Assembly (NCBI GenBank): GCA_017354895.1
Contig: CP071497.1
Location: 3,410,001-3,474,000, forward strand
Direction of reading: 5' to 3'
DNA: 64,000 nucleotides
Origin: Podospora comata
Taxonomy: Eukaryota > Ascomycota > Sordariomycetes > Sordariales > Podosporaceae
Both the position numbers and the translations under genes were made by a program. Positions 20,062 to 32,607 of the stretch are shown here, one piece after another (positions within the stretch are counted from its first letter, which is position 1; every line of letters begins with the position of its first letter). The notes under the pieces were generated by a model. That model was not told the DNA's origin, ran no database searches, and saw nothing but the letters and a program-made list of their open reading frames with translations.

Positions 20062-23000
20062 TTAAAAGAGTCTGTCGTTGGTGCCCGCAGTCTCGGCCGG
20101 TCTTTTCGCCGCAACTGTCGTTGGGGTATAGGCACCACTGTAGCTCGGGCGACCGGTACCGGTCATGGTGCTGTTGCGGGTGTTGTCCTGATTCACATCA
20201 GGCTGCACCAACACCATTTCGCCAAACTTCAACGTACTTTCCAGAGTCGGCATGATGAACTTGCCGGCAACGAGCGGGCCGGCGATCAAGGCGGCAAACA
20301 AGATGAACATGGTGAAGTAGAGGATCGAGTAACGCAGGACGCGTCTCCTCCTCAACTTGGTCTGCTTCATCGAGTAAATTGGAGGCCGGATTTGACGACT
20401 GTCAAACATGTCAGCGTGGTCAGCGATGAAGACGGACGAAGGCGGACATACCTTGGGCGGAGCCAGAAGAGCATCATGGAGTGCAGCTTGTCAACCTGAG
20501 GAATGAGAATGACAGGGAGCATGAGGAAGAGGATGACATGACCGAGGACAAAGTCGGCCGCGAACATGCTCAGCTCGGTGATCTTGCACAGGAATTCACG
20601 GGCGGGCTGGGAAACGGTGTGCCAGCCGAGAGAGTACCACTTGCCGGTCCAGAAAGCGATGTTGGCGGCATCCGTCTTCATTTCTCTGGTCAAGCACAGA
20701 GTGACGATGACCTTCAGGATGAAGCGCTGGAGAGCGAGGACAGCAATCATGCCCAGGAGCGTCCTGGCAAAGTCGGCACGCTGCAGGAAGAACATGACCT
20801 CGAAAAACACAAGAAGGCCAACAACAGCGATGGCGTGGGCGATGGCGGCGAGGACCGAGCCAAACTTCTTGCAGCACATGCTCAGAACCGGACCCATGCA
20901 GCACGCCATGCCGAACATGGCGGCCAGGACGGCAAGGTTGAGACCGATGGGGGCAAAGGCGACAATGGCGACACGCATGACAACGGCCGCGGGATCCTTC
21001 ACCTCATTGGTACCAAAATCACCACCAACACCGGTCAGGGAGTTGATGTATAGATAGGGGATGAGGGTAACAAGAACCAGGCAGAAAGGTGTGAAGATCT
21101 CGGCCCACATCATGTTGGTGAAGGCAGCACGAGGGACATCTCCCGACATCTTGGCAGATGGGTCGCCGATGACCTTGCGCTTGTAACCCGTGGTTCTTGT
21201 TCTGGACAGGCGGCAGAACGAAATCCAAGACGAGGCGTGCGAGCGCGAGTTGCCACGAGACAGCCAGCGGAGGTAGTCGCGGTAATCGATGAAGAAATCG
21301 GTCCAGGCGAACTGGTGGGGGTTGTACAGGAAGGGGGAGATGACCAAGGCCAGCAGCGAAATCCAGAAGTAAATGATGGCGGGGGTCCAGACGGTGATGG
21401 TGGCGAACAACAACATCATCAGCAGACGGGCTCCGAAATAGATCGAAGGACCGGCGAAGCGCGAGTAGAGCACACCGAAGGGGATGCGAGCCGTTGCGAA
21501 ACCGCGACCAGTACCGATGTAGCGAGCACCTCCGAAAGTGACATCCATCTGCACAGAGTTGGCGTAGATCTGGCAGACAAACACTTCAAAGAAGGGCGAG
21601 AGGGAGCCGATGTGCTTGGCGAAGCGCGTGGCGGCGCGCAGCACACCGCGTTCCATCATCTCCTGAACAAACAGGGGTACAAACGAGAGGAAGAAGACGA
21701 AGAAAATCGACAGAATACTGCGGTAGACCCAGTCGACCAGCGCGTCCGTGTTGGCACAGCCCGTGGGCAACAGAGGATCCGTGATGGGAACGTCGCGGTT
21801 GTAGTCGCAGCGGACAGTCTCCTTTCGAATGGCACCGATCTGCAGGAGCGAGATCATGAAAAGCTGGACCGAAAGCATGATGAACATGTTGTTGACGTGG
21901 AAACCAGGATGGGCGTAGTAGAAGGACAAGAAGCGATCCAACGGCAGCTGGGTTCCGAGGTAGTAGTACTCGCGGGACAAGAACTGCTCACCCATGCCCG
22001 TTCCGATCTTGGTCGTGAAGTTGAGAATGGAGCCGAAACCCAAATCACGACCCTTGCCGCACTGGTAGTACTCGCAGTGCTTGATGCGGCCACCACGCAG
22101 CAGGGCGTTCATGCCGGCGTAAATGTCTTCGTTCAAGTGCAGGCCCTTTTGAGCCTTGGACACACCGCCGCGAGTCGTCATGAAGATGCCGTTGAGGAAG
22201 TCGGGATGACCGTAATGAAGCTTGCCACCGATCTCGGCCAGTGTTCTGGCAAAGAGGGTGCCGAACGTCTGCTCCTTCCCGGCAGCAACGTCACCAAGGA
22301 TCCCAATGTTCTCCGAGAAGATGTATTCACGAGCACCCAAGATGGCAACAGGAGTGTGGACCGCGTTCTTGACACCGGGAGTGTAGGGGGAAACGTTGTC
22401 CGTCTTCATCTCCTCGAACTCGGCAAGAACGCTACGGATCTTGAGGCACTCCTCGAGGTAGTTGTCCTGGTTGGCGTCGATGAGCTGGATGTACTCGCCG
22501 CGGTAGAAGATGATGGCGTGGTTCTGGTTGTCGGATTTGCCGTCGCCAAGAATGGGGTTGCCAGAGAGCTGAATGCGGAACTTGGGGCGACGCTGACCGT
22601 TCTCCATGATCTCAGAGTGGCCATCAATCAGGGCAGAGTAGAGGCGGGGCTCCTCGCCCTCGTTAAGGGGAGGCTCCTCGTCGAGGTAGGCAATCTGGAG
22701 GTCGGGGTAGGCACGGAGCAAGAACTCGGCATTTTCCATCTCTTCCTTCTTGAACTTGGCGAATCGCTGCATGGAGATGCAGAGCTTGAACTTGCGACGG
22801 GCCATGCGCTCAAGCTCGCGCTCCAGCTTGTCCGAGTTGCCGCCAAACATCTGGACAACCTCGGGGTTCTCGACGCGATAGAGCAGCTTGATGGCGCGGG
22901 CGTAGTTCATGAAGCCGGAGACAGTACGGTACAGGGTCTGGAAACGGAGCGAAGCCCAAATACGTGTGCGGAGCGTGTATTCGGGGGCCGACGACTTGAA

Positions 23001-26000
23001 ACCAATGCAGTAGAAGGGAAGATCATCAATCTTGCTCTTGGCCGTGTCCTTGCCTTCCGTCTTCTCATCCTCGCCGTTGAACTGCGAGGTCTCATCGGCC
23101 AGAATCTTGGTGTCCTTGACGAAGCAGTCCCACTCGTGAGGGTGAAGCTGCTTGAGGTACTCGAGAAGGGTGACACGAGAGTAAGGCTCGTCTTCACGAA
23201 TGATTTCTCTCAGGGAGAGGAGAATCTTTTCGCTGTAGTGAGGAATCATGACGGTGAAGGTGGGCATGTTGTCAACGGGCAAGGGCTCAGGGATGGGCGT
23301 CGAGAGCGACTGGGCGAAGAAGGAGATTCTGCGCTCGGCCTCGCTGTAGGCGGGGAAGAACTCGGTCTTGAAAGAGTGATCTTCCTGCGAGACGAAGAAG
23401 GTGGGAGCACGCAGCGTCCTCTTGCCCTCCTGCTCCGAAGGAACCTGGTGGTAGAGGAGCTTCTGGACATGGTCAATGGCCAGGAGGTGCTCGCGATACA
23501 TGGAAATGATGATGGCATTCCAAATCTGAGAAATCAGGACCTTGGGCTTGTACTTGATCTCCATGTCGGTGGTTGCCAGGACCTTGGAGTAGATACGCTT
23601 CGGGAGACGAGAGAAGATGTTTCTCCAGGGAGTCCAGATGGAAGAACCGAGGTAGAAGGACCGGGCGATCGAGAACACCGTGTTCAAGAGCACATACCAC
23701 AGGTACGTGTCGAGGAAGAAGAAGATCAAATCCGTGATGAGCAAAAGTCCGAGCGTGATCTTGGGCTGATGTTGGCAGATCATGTTGCCCAGGAAAAAGT
23801 CACCCATGCAGGACGACGTGTCCATGATGTGCAGATACCGAATAGGGTCCTTGATGGAGAGGGTGAGGTAGGCATAAGACTCTCCAAACTTGGCGCCAAA
23901 CACGATAAGCCAGAGGCCGTAAGACATGGCGATGGCCTTGCCCTTGAGACGCGGCCAGCTGGCAGTAAAGGTCTGACTGGCCACGTACCGCCTCGAGTTC
24001 TTGGTCAGGTAGCTTCCAAACAGACCACCGAGCGGCATGATGGAGAAGAAGATGAACGTGATGAGAGCAATGAAGAAGTGGGCGATACCGAGGGCCAGCG
24101 CGAGAGTAGTGCGCTGCTTCTCGATATAGGCCTTGTCGTCCTTCTCGGGCATGAAGACGTAAACGCCGGGAGCGACGTTGAGGATGAAGACCAGAATGAG
24201 GAACATCAACTTTTTGGTCAAGTGCTGCGCGCCCGCCCACTTCCTTGGAACGTAGGCCCATTCCGTGATGGTGGCGGCCACTTGGATACCGGAAGCGATG
24301 GCACCACCGAACCCGACGATGGACCAATGGGCAGCCTTCTCGGGCCACTGGTTGACTTCTTGTTCGTACTTGACGGTGATGAGCGTGGGAGAATTGTAGG
24401 CCGTGTAGAACCAGAACATGGTCAGGTGAATAATCCAGATGCGGTTGAAGTTGACGAGAAGATGAAACCAGGAACGCGTTTCCTTGTAGGTCTTGAAGAA
24501 GCATTTCTTCCAGTTGACATCCTTGAGCTTGAGGTAACGTTCCGCGGGAGGAACGTCGACGAGCTTGGTCTTGTCCTCGAGCACGATGCGCTCAATGCCC
24601 TCGGGGTACCAGAAGAGCTGGTTGCAATCATCGTAGCCGATGATCTGCTCATGGTCGCGCTCGCGACGGACATAGACACCGTTGGAAATTTCGTAGCCCT
24701 GGTCTCTGCAGTACTGATACAGAGGCGTGATCACGTTGTTCAGGAAGGTGAACTCCTCCACCGGCTCAACAAGGTTTTGGCAGGCGGGCGAGTTGAGATA
24801 ATCGTCGGCGCACTTGAAGATGAAGCAGAGACATTCCGCCATGAAGCGGACCTGGTTGGCCTCGCCCCAGCAGAGCAAGAACAGAGCGAGCTGCCTCACC
24901 CGATCGTGCTGCGACATGCGGTTCATTCTCGTCTTCCAGCGGTACTCGGCCGCCTCCAACGAGTCATCGCCCTCGAGATCTTCCAAAGCCTCGGCCTCGT
25001 TTTCGGGACCCGGGCCCTTGCCCTTCTTCGCCTTCTTCTTGGCCTTCTTGCCCTTCATGTTGGCGAAACCGACGGCGTCGTCCAGATCAAGATGGGCAGC
25101 AAAGTACCACTTGCGGTAGTTGGCGTTGTCGCCACCAATGTAATCGGCATGGAGAGACAGTAGGGCCTGGTTGGGCGTCATGCGGGACGCGCGCGAATCC
25201 AGAAGTGTCATCAAGTGGTCGTACATGTTACGCATGCTGTCGCGCTGGAAACCGAATTTCGCCGTCAAGTCCAAAAAGATGTCCTCCACCTCCTCCTTGG
25301 AGAGGGGAATCTGGGCATCCGAAGTCCAGGCGGGATAGGGTTCCCTGGAGCGCTGACCGGCAGGCAGGACATTGCTGTAGTCCATTCCGTAGTTGGGTGT
25401 AGAGGCGCCGGAGGAGCGGTTGCCACCATAGGAGATCTGCGACGATGGTGGGCGGTATCCGCGGTTGCCTCCCTCATCGTTGTAGCCGTTGTTGTACTGC
25501 TCATCACCGCGTCCATAGTAGTCCATGTCGGCTGCTCTGGCCATGTCGGACCTCATCGTGAAGTCGCTGAAGGTCTCCGAATCGTCTTCGGAGCCCTGCC
25601 TTGGACCCTGACCATTGCCACCGTAGCCACCTTGACCGTACCCTTGATCGTAGTAGCCATTGTTGCCTCTCTGGCCGTTGTTGTAGTAATCGTCCTGGTA
25701 CTGGTCGTTGTTGTCGTAGTAGCCGCCATCTTGCTGGTACGGGTTGTTGGGGTCGGCGTTGTAGTAACCACTGGGCCATCAAAGTCAACTCTGCCCACCC
25801 ATTCTATCCATTTCGCATCAAGAGCCAGAACTTACGATTCGTCATAGTAGCCATCGCCTTGCTGATTGCCGCGGCCCTGGGCGTGACCGCTATTTGGCTG
25901 GTTGTCATAGTACTGTTGGTCGTCTTGATAGTAGGCGTCATTGCCGTGCTGGCCTCCGTGACCGCCTTGACCGTAGCCGTCATCGTACTCATCGCGGCCG

Positions 26001-26056
26001 TTGTAGCCGCCTTGGCCCTGGCCCTGGCCTCCCTGGCCTTGGGGATATCCCGACAT
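20062..26056 (-). CDS. FKS1: 1,3-beta-glucan synthase catalytic subunit
   Basis: Three exons on the minus strand, 26056..25836, 25770..20452 and 20398..20062, give 1958 residues, the normal size for fungal FKS1. The plasma-membrane enzyme makes cell-wall beta-1,3-glucan from UDP-glucose and is the echinocandin target. The first 160 residues are Gly/Gln/Tyr/Asp-rich, followed by [20 protein letters not shown], a segment common to filamentous-fungal FKS1. Then come the FKS1 N-terminal domain, two clusters of membrane segments, and the GT48 catalytic region with [20 protein letters not shown] and the [20 protein letters not shown] segment. The last exon gives [20 protein letters not shown] and a basic tail. 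Hot spot 1 reads YLTLSIKDP (residues 708-716), with Tyr where yeast and Aspergillus have Phe. A 1308-codon open frame on the other strand (21237-25163) is a shadow. Confidence 0.98.
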
Positions 26057-27280
26057 GTTGGGCAACAAAGTCGTCTGCTGGCAATTAGCCAAAACTGTCA
26101 CGATCGTATCCGGACTCGGAAAGCCGAAGGGTCCAAATCAACATTTCCACCAGGCGTTGCGGGTGCAAAACTCACCGTATCAGAGGCTCATGGAGCAGTT
26201 TCCGGGGAAGTGGATGTGGCGTTGTCGACCCGAAAAATGGAAGTCTTGTCGTGTCAAAATGTCCAAGAAGTGGCCGGCCACCGCAAGAGGAGCAAAAACT
26301 CGACAAGCTATGATTTTTGGGTTTGGGTTGGGCGCTGAAGAGCAGAGAAAGGTGCTGGATAACGTGCGTGTTGTTGATTGTTGATGCACAACAGGAGCAG
26401 AATCCGACCAACGAGGGTGAGCGATTGGCGGCGCTGTGGGGCGCAGAGAAGAGGGAGGTTGGCTTGGGGATGGTGGCGGTATGCAAGAAAACAGGCCGCT
26501 AATAATTCGTGCGTGGGTCCCTCCCGCTTTCAGCGAAACTGGGTTTTCTTTGATTGATTGACGGAAAGGAATCAAAAAGATTATGGTTGGATTGGTTGAT
26601 TGATTGATTGGATATGCTTCAGCGACCGTAGTGTAATGTGTCGTCCTTGAGGGTGGTTTCGGCGCGACGGATCCAGACGGCGTCGTGTCTCGAATGCCGG
26701 CACGCAGCTCAAAAGGCAGGCGACCGCTGGATTGCAACGGCTCCTACACACGGCGACGGGCGGCGGGCGAAGGCGGGCGACTGGCGACTTTCTACTACCT
26801 GAACGAGAGACGGTAGAGGTGTCGGAAGCAGCAGGTGAGCGAGCGAGCGTCGAGAGAGAGAAAAGAGAGGAGAGGAAAGAAAGAGAAGAAAAAAAAGAGG
26901 AGGCACTGGCCACGGAAGGATGTTTGGCTAGTGTTGGCCTTGGACTCTTGGGAAGGGAAAGAAGCAGGGAAATGGGCAGGAAAAAGGAGGCATTCATTCG
27001 GCCACTCGCTGAGCAGGGGAGCAGGGATGGGCGGTGCGTTTCGTCTCGGGCTCGGAAAGACACCAGGGGTGGAAGCATCTGCCAGGGGAAGACGGACGAG
27101 GGAGGGCACCGTGTCGACCTGCCAGCGGAAGCACTGTGCTGCTCCCATTTGTCAGGCACGCGCTTGCTTTCACGCCGGATGCCTCTCTGCCTCACATTCT
27201 GTTTTCCCCGGATTTCAGACGAAGCTGCTGATGCTTGTTTCGCTGCCGGATACAAGTCACAGCCTCAGACATAAATCACA

Positions 27281-27391
27281 CTTCTCTCTTTTTCTCATTC
27301 TCTCCATCTCCCTCTCTCATTCCGTCCATCTTCCTCTCTCATTCTCTCTATCCCCCTCTCTCCCTCTCCCTCTCCCTCTCCCTCACTCTCA
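27281..27391 (+). repeat. CT-rich pyrimidine tract
   Basis: About 110 bp of almost pure C and T made of CTCTCTCATTC-like and CCCTCT units, 1.2 kb upstream of the FKS1 start codon. It is GA-rich on the FKS1 sense strand and could bind GAGA-type factors or form triplex DNA. Confidence 0.8.
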
Positions 27392-30100
27392 CATCAACAG
27401 GGAACGCAAGTTGGCAGCTGCAGCGAAGTCGCCGGTGCCGTCTGCAAATTGCAAGCCCAACTCCTGAAGACTTGCATTTCGTCGCGCCACCATCTCGATT
27501 TACACAAGCAGATTCTGACCAATGGGAGACTCCAGTTCACAATACCGCCGGCTTCGCTGCCGGGCTGGCGCGGGCTGGCGACTCGAAATTGCACCGTATC
27601 AGAATCCACGGCTCCGCCACCCAGCTTCCAACTGTCGCCCCACCCCCAAAAATCAATTGGTCCTCCAATCGCTGCCCCTGAGAAAAGATTCCGTTCCCAC
27701 CAAGGTTTCGACAGGGAACACCTGGCAGGGCGGGCCAAGGCACATCAACGCCAAAGCTTGGTCTTCGAGAAGCACATCGATGACGACGACCTTCAGAATG
27801 GATTCCTCTTTGAGATAGGAAAAAAACAAGGAATCTATCCCACTATTTGACCCTCTCTCCATACAACAACTCAGCTTATCGGAGACATCCCATTGGCAAA
27901 CTGTCAAAACCGGTCAAAAGCCAGATGGCCGGACTAGTAGCGACTCGGGCGACAGGACGGCATATGCTGGCCACAGATGCTAGATACTACTGCAAAAGAA
28001 TCCCCTGATCTCTCGACCACGACATCACGTAGCATCTCGAGGATTCGAGGGAACCGACAACTGGGCTGTGTTTCTTGTCAGTGGCCCAATGCAGCTAGAG
28101 CCCTCTAGACACGAGCATAATCGACCCACGACGTGCCGGACTGGGCCAGTGGCAAACACCTTTCGATGACAAGGCCCTCACGCCCTCACTCACCGTGTCT
28201 CACAGTTTTATCTCGCTGCAATTCCCGAAGCAGCTGAAATCGCGGTGGAGGCTCGCTGCAGTTTCTTCCAAGGTCTTCCTTTTTTGGCGGAGCCGCCATG
28301 GATTCGGGCTGGAGCCGCTTCAATATTTTGTACGGCACACCCGACAGGGCTCTTTGTCAGGTTAGGCCCGGTTTTTCCGAACACAGTGCGCCAGGACTTT
28401 TTGACAAGTTGACGCCGTCGAGGTGCTTTTGCACAAGATCTGTGCCTCTTCCCCTTTCAGAAGCTCTTCCCCCCACCCCCTTTATCAAGGAAAACGGTTC
28501 CTGTCTAACGTGATCTATTTCCAGCATCAAAAGAGGGGTGCGGCAATAACCCCCCGAAAGAGAAAACAACAAGTCTGACGTTACGCGGTTCACCTGCCGG
28601 ATGACCGGTAATTAATCGATATATCCAAACGACCAACACCCACCATATTCTTGTTCAAATCTGCAAGGAACGAGGCAACCAGAATGCGAGATTCACACCT
28701 CCAATTGTCCCCCTCACTGCCCCATGACGAAGGTTGCAATGTGATTTCTCCCACCTACACTTACCTGTCTGAAACAGCAAACACACTTCACCAAAAATAT
28801 TTATTTCTCTCTGTCTGCACACTTCGATCGATCTACTCCTCTGTGGATCATTGGTCTTTTTCTCGAATTCCGAGTGGCAGGTCAATCGTTCTTGGCACAC
28901 TAGCAACCTCCGAAAGGGACGTTTGCTGCTGTGCTGGCCATGCATGATAAACTTACCGGAAAGATAGATATCAACAAAATCAAGAATTTGGCAAAAAAAA
29001 AAAAAAAATGAGCCAGCTCATCGCATGAGATCCGTTTCTTCCTTTGCCTTTTTTACCCGGACCGAGACCAGGACGGGAGACCACTGGACTGACCGGCCAA
29101 TATGACCGGCCGCCCGTCATCCCATGTTGAAGACCACCTTCGAGATCAGCAGTGTGACAGAACGGCTTGCGTGGTGTGACTTGGGTGATCGTCGTCAAAT
29201 ACTGTGTACTGCTCGGACATTGCTTAAGACAAGTCTGGCCCCGAGCCGGGCATTCAACCTCTGAACCACTGCGCTGGTAGCTGCGTTACTTGTGAGTCTG
29301 GTGAGGACGGATCTGGTAAGAAGCCCGATGAGGCGAGGAATACCCATATCAGTCACGCTGTGCTGCTTTTTTGCTGCAACCGTTCGAATACATCTGTCAG
29401 GAGGTTACAAACACCGTAATACAGCCCCAACCCACCACCCAACACGCCAGTCTTCTTCTTTTTCCTCGTGAAGAGAACAAATGTGAGACAGCGTTAGACC
29501 CTAACCTGCACGCCCACGATAACTCCTCATACAGATTTGCAGCGCCTCAGTGCAGTAGTCTGAGTGACAGATAGATAACCATATAGAGCAGATCAGCAGT
29601 GTCACACGCCACCTGCTGCTCTTTATACAGCAGGTTTGTTACAACACAGTGTATGTGGTGATGTGGAAACCGCGCGGCCCGCGAGGCGAAAAAAAGCGAA
29701 TAAATAAAAAACCACATGGCGATCTTCTTGTGTTGATGCTGGCCAATGAGCCGAAAAAACGGCTTGCTGTATGCTGAAGACTCAACTTCTGGAACAACAC
29801 ACCCCCACGGGCTGTTCCCGATCACCTAGCTGGACCGTTATCGGCGATTCGGGTCTGTCTTTGATAACGAAAGGTTTGTTCGGAAAGGAGGGAGTCGTTA
29901 GTTTCAAGCCAGCGATTCCATCTTTGGTTTCCTGGGATATTGGATCTGGGAAGTTTTTGCATCAAAAGGGCCTGTACAAGCAGTTGTCGTTCCCCCCTAC
30001 CATAGGCAATAAACTTCAATCTAGAGATTGTAACCCTTCACAAAAATTTGTACTCTTCATAATACAATAAAATGAAACGTTCCACACCCCCCCACCCAAA

Positions 30101-30104
30101 AAAA

Positions 30105-30136
<32 letters not shown>

Positions 30137-30148
30137 AAAAGGAAAAAA
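30101..30148 (+). repeat. Poly(A) tract
   Basis: About 48 bp of A broken by a few G, upstream of the GCNA-like gene. A nucleosome-excluding promoter poly(dA:dT) tract is a plausible role. Confidence 0.85.
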
Positions 30149-30483
30149 GGTACAAAACATACCACCCTAATGCCTAATGAAACAAACTCAAACCCTCCGC
30201 AAAAATCCACTTGCGGGGCGGGCGGGCATCATGCACGTCCCATCTTTCATCCCATCCACTCAGTCGGGCAGCAGCGGTTGCTCCTGACAACCAGCTCTCT
30301 TTTCTTCCTTACCCAAATCCCAAAGCGCCGAAACCTGCATCTTTTTTCTTAAACGACTCAAACACACACACACACACACGCACACACAAATCAATCTCAC
30401 CTTCCTTATCTCGAACGGTGCTCCATTGTTTTTATTTTGTTTCCCTTTCTACGTCCCATTTTGAAGCGGGAGATAAGGCAGAA

Positions 30484-32607
30484 ATGGCGCGACTAGCTGG
30501 GAGCGGGAGGAGGAGGAGGGTGATGCACTGGAGCGATGATCACGAAGACGACACGGAGCAGGAAAAGAGCGACAAGGGAAAGAGCAGTGGTGAGGAGGAT
30601 AGTGATGATGAGGAGGAGGAGGAGGAGGATGAGGAGGATGAGGAGGAGGAGTTTCCTTCTCCGAGTGCGTTGGGTACTACTAGGAAGAAGGGTGAGGTTG
30701 TTGCTGGGATGAAAAATAGCAAGGAAAAGAAGGAGGTGCCACCACCGGCGACGGTGAGGAGGAGGAGGTTGGCGCCTGTCCGGGGGGTGAGTAGTAGTTT
30801 GCTGAGGGCTTGGACGCCGGAGGGGGGTGAGGAGGGACGGGGGAAGGGGAGGGGGAAGGGGAGGGGGATGAAGGCGGTGGTGAATGAGGATGAGGTGCAG
30901 CCGAGGAAGGGGGTTGAGGGGAGAAATGGGAAGACTAAGGCGGCAAGGGTGAAAGAGTCGTTTGAGGACGAGCAAGAAGAGGAGGAGGAGCCGAGACGGA
31001 CGAGGGTTGAACTCAGGATTAGAAATACCAAGGGGTCTTCATTGAAAGAGTCGCTGGAGTCAAAACCAGAGGAGGAGCAGGAATATGTCTCTGCCAGGGA
31101 GGAAGTGAGCATTCTTGAGGACGTTTCCATGTTCGACGACACGTTTCATTCATGTGAGTCAGAGGAGGACCCGCAAGATGACAGCGACAGCGACAACGAC
31201 GACGAGACGGGGAGCTACACGGAACAGGGTTCGGACGACGACAGTGAATTTGACCTTGGCCCCCCGCCGAGGAAAGCTCCAGCTGCGGAGTCGCAAGGAA
31301 GAGCAAAGCCAGCACGAAACTCCAACTCTTCCCAATCAAAAAAAGCCAAGGCAAAAAACCTAGAAGATAGGTTTTTGCGACTTCGCCTGGACAACATCCC
31401 CCTCCCACCACCACAATCAATGCCATTGACAACTTCAACCCCCACCGAGGAACCCGGATCTTCACCGCCATCAACACCACCCAGACCCGCCCCTGCTCCC
31501 CGTCCAAAAGGCCTAGTATCACCCACCAAACTCCCTCGCATCCCCAACACCCCCCACCGACCATCAACAGACATGTTCTGGTCCCAAGAATTCGTCGAAG
31601 ACTGGAACGACCAGCACTCCCCAGCAAAACAACTTTTCCCTTCCAAACCACCACCACCCCCTCCTCCTCCTCCTCCTCCTCCTCTCCCAACCACAACCAG
31701 CAAACCACCCTCCTCCTCCTCCTCCTCCTCCCCCGCCAAAAAAACCGCCTCAGAACGCCAATCCCTCAAAGAATTCGAAACCAACCGCCTCTCCCTCGCA
31801 GAGACCTTCCTCTCCCTCCTCGACACCCGCATCACCTCCTCCCAACTCTCCACCCTGTCCGCCTCGACAGGCGGCATAAAAATCATCTGGTCCCGCACCC
31901 TAGCCACCACGGCCGGGCGGGCAAACTGGAAAAGGGAAACCTTCCGCCCGCCAAATTCCCCTCCTGTATTCCGGCACCATTGCTCTATCGAGTTGTCGAC
32001 CAAGGTCATCACCACGCCTCACAGGTTGTACAATGTGCTCGCGCACGAGTTTTGCCATCTCTGCAATTTCATGATTAGTGGCATCACCACCAACCCTCAC
32101 GGGAAGGAGTTCAAGGCTTGGGGGGAGAAGGTGACGGGGGTGTTTGGGAAGGAGTATGGGATCGAGGTTACGACGAAGCATACTTATGAAATTGAGTTTA
32201 GGTATGTGTGGGAGTGTGGGGGGTGTGGGATGGGGTATAAGAGGCATTCGAAGAGTATCGATGTGGGGAGGCATAGGTGTGGGGTTTGTAAGGGGGTGCT
32301 GGTGCAGGTTAAGCCGACGCCAAGGGGAGGGGGTGGGAAGGCTGGTGACAGTGGTGGTGGTGGTCAAGAAAAGAAGCAGAGCGCATACCAGATTTTTATG
32401 AAGGAGGAGATGAAGAGGGTCAAGGCGGAGCAGCCGGGGATGCAGCAGAAGGTTGTGATGAAGGTTGTGGCGGAGAGGTGGAAGGCTGAGAAGGAGAGGA
32501 ATGGGGGGGTGGTGGTGATGGTGGCGGGTCCAAAGGAGGGGACGCCAGAGGTGAAGTTGCCGGTGAGAGGGGGGAAGAAGGAGATTGATGTGGTGGATTT
32601 GACGTGA
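30484..32607 (+). CDS. GCNA-like SprT-domain metalloprotease
   Basis: Single exon of 707 residues from the ATG at 30484 (MARLAGSGRRRR). Architecture: a long acidic disordered N-terminal half (residues 20-350, many Asp/Glu/Ser runs), a Ser/Pro-rich linker with a polyproline run, then an SprT domain (about residues 435-570) with zinc-protease motif HEFCH at 521-525, a zinc ribbon with C578, C581, C599 and C602, and a C-terminal HMG-box-like helix region (about 630-672, SAYQIFMKEEMKRVKAEQPG). Acidic IDR, SprT, zinc ribbon and HMG box in this order is the layout of GCNA/ACRC proteins, which protect germ cells and chromatin from DNA-protein crosslinks. Related SprT proteases are Spartan and Wss1. 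A nuclear crosslink-repair role is inferred from the family. No intron is seen. Confidence 0.9.
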   Translation: MARLAGSGRRRRVMHWSDDHEDDTEQEKSDKGKSSGEEDSDDEEEEEEDEEDEEEEFPSPSALGTTRKKGEVVAGMKNSKEKKEVPPPATVRRRRLAPVRGVSSSLLRAWTPEGGEEGRGKGRGKGRGMKAVVNEDEVQPRKGVEGRNGKTKAARVKESFEDEQEEEEEPRRTRVELRIRNTKGSSLKESLESKPEEEQEYVSAREEVSILEDVSMFDDTFHSCESEEDPQDDSDSDNDDETGSYTEQGSDDDSEFDLGPPPRKAPAAESQGRAKPARNSNSSQSKKAKAKNLEDRFLRLRLDNIPLPPPQSMPLTTSTPTEEPGSSPPSTPPRPAPAPRPKGLVSPTKLPRIPNTPHRPSTDMFWSQEFVEDWNDQHSPAKQLFPSKPPPPPPPPPPPPLPTTTSKPPSSSSSSSPAKKTASERQSLKEFETNRLSLAETFLSLLDTRITSSQLSTLSASTGGIKIIWSRTLATTAGRANWKRETFRPPNSPPVFRHHCSIELSTKVITTPHRLYNVLAHEFCHLCNFMISGITTNPHGKEFKAWGEKVTGVFGKEYGIEVTTKHTYEIEFRYVWECGGCGMGYKRHSKSIDVGRHRCGVCKGVLVQVKPTPRGGGGKAGDSGGGGQEKKQSAYQIFMKEEMKRVKAEQPGMQQKVVMKVVAERWKAEKERNGGVVVMVAGPKEGTPEVKLPVRGGKKEIDVVDLT

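Larger units (their letters stand above)
26057..30483. other. Long gene-free region upstream of FKS1
   Basis: This 4.4 kb stretch is the space between the divergent FKS1 and GCNA-like genes. I found no gene. It holds a purine-rich tract on the + strand at about 26845-26910 (pyrimidine-rich on the FKS1 sense strand, as near many fungal transcription starts), a CT-rich tract at 27281-27391, and A homopolymers at 28995-29008 and 30101-30148. A long FKS1 5' leader and several regulatory sites are likely, but this is inference. Confidence 0.55.

Noticed and set aside
21237-25163. 1308-codon open frame on the + strand inside FKS1
   Set aside because: Exactly antisense to the FKS1 main exon; composition (Glu/Gly/Val/Leu/Asp rich without motifs) is what GC-rich codon use yields on the other strand. 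No leader or splice evidence.
29240-29290. tRNA D-arm-like sequence (minus AGCGCAGTGGTTCAGAGG)
   Set aside because: No B-box or cloverleaf follows; probably chance or a very short tRNA-derived fragment.
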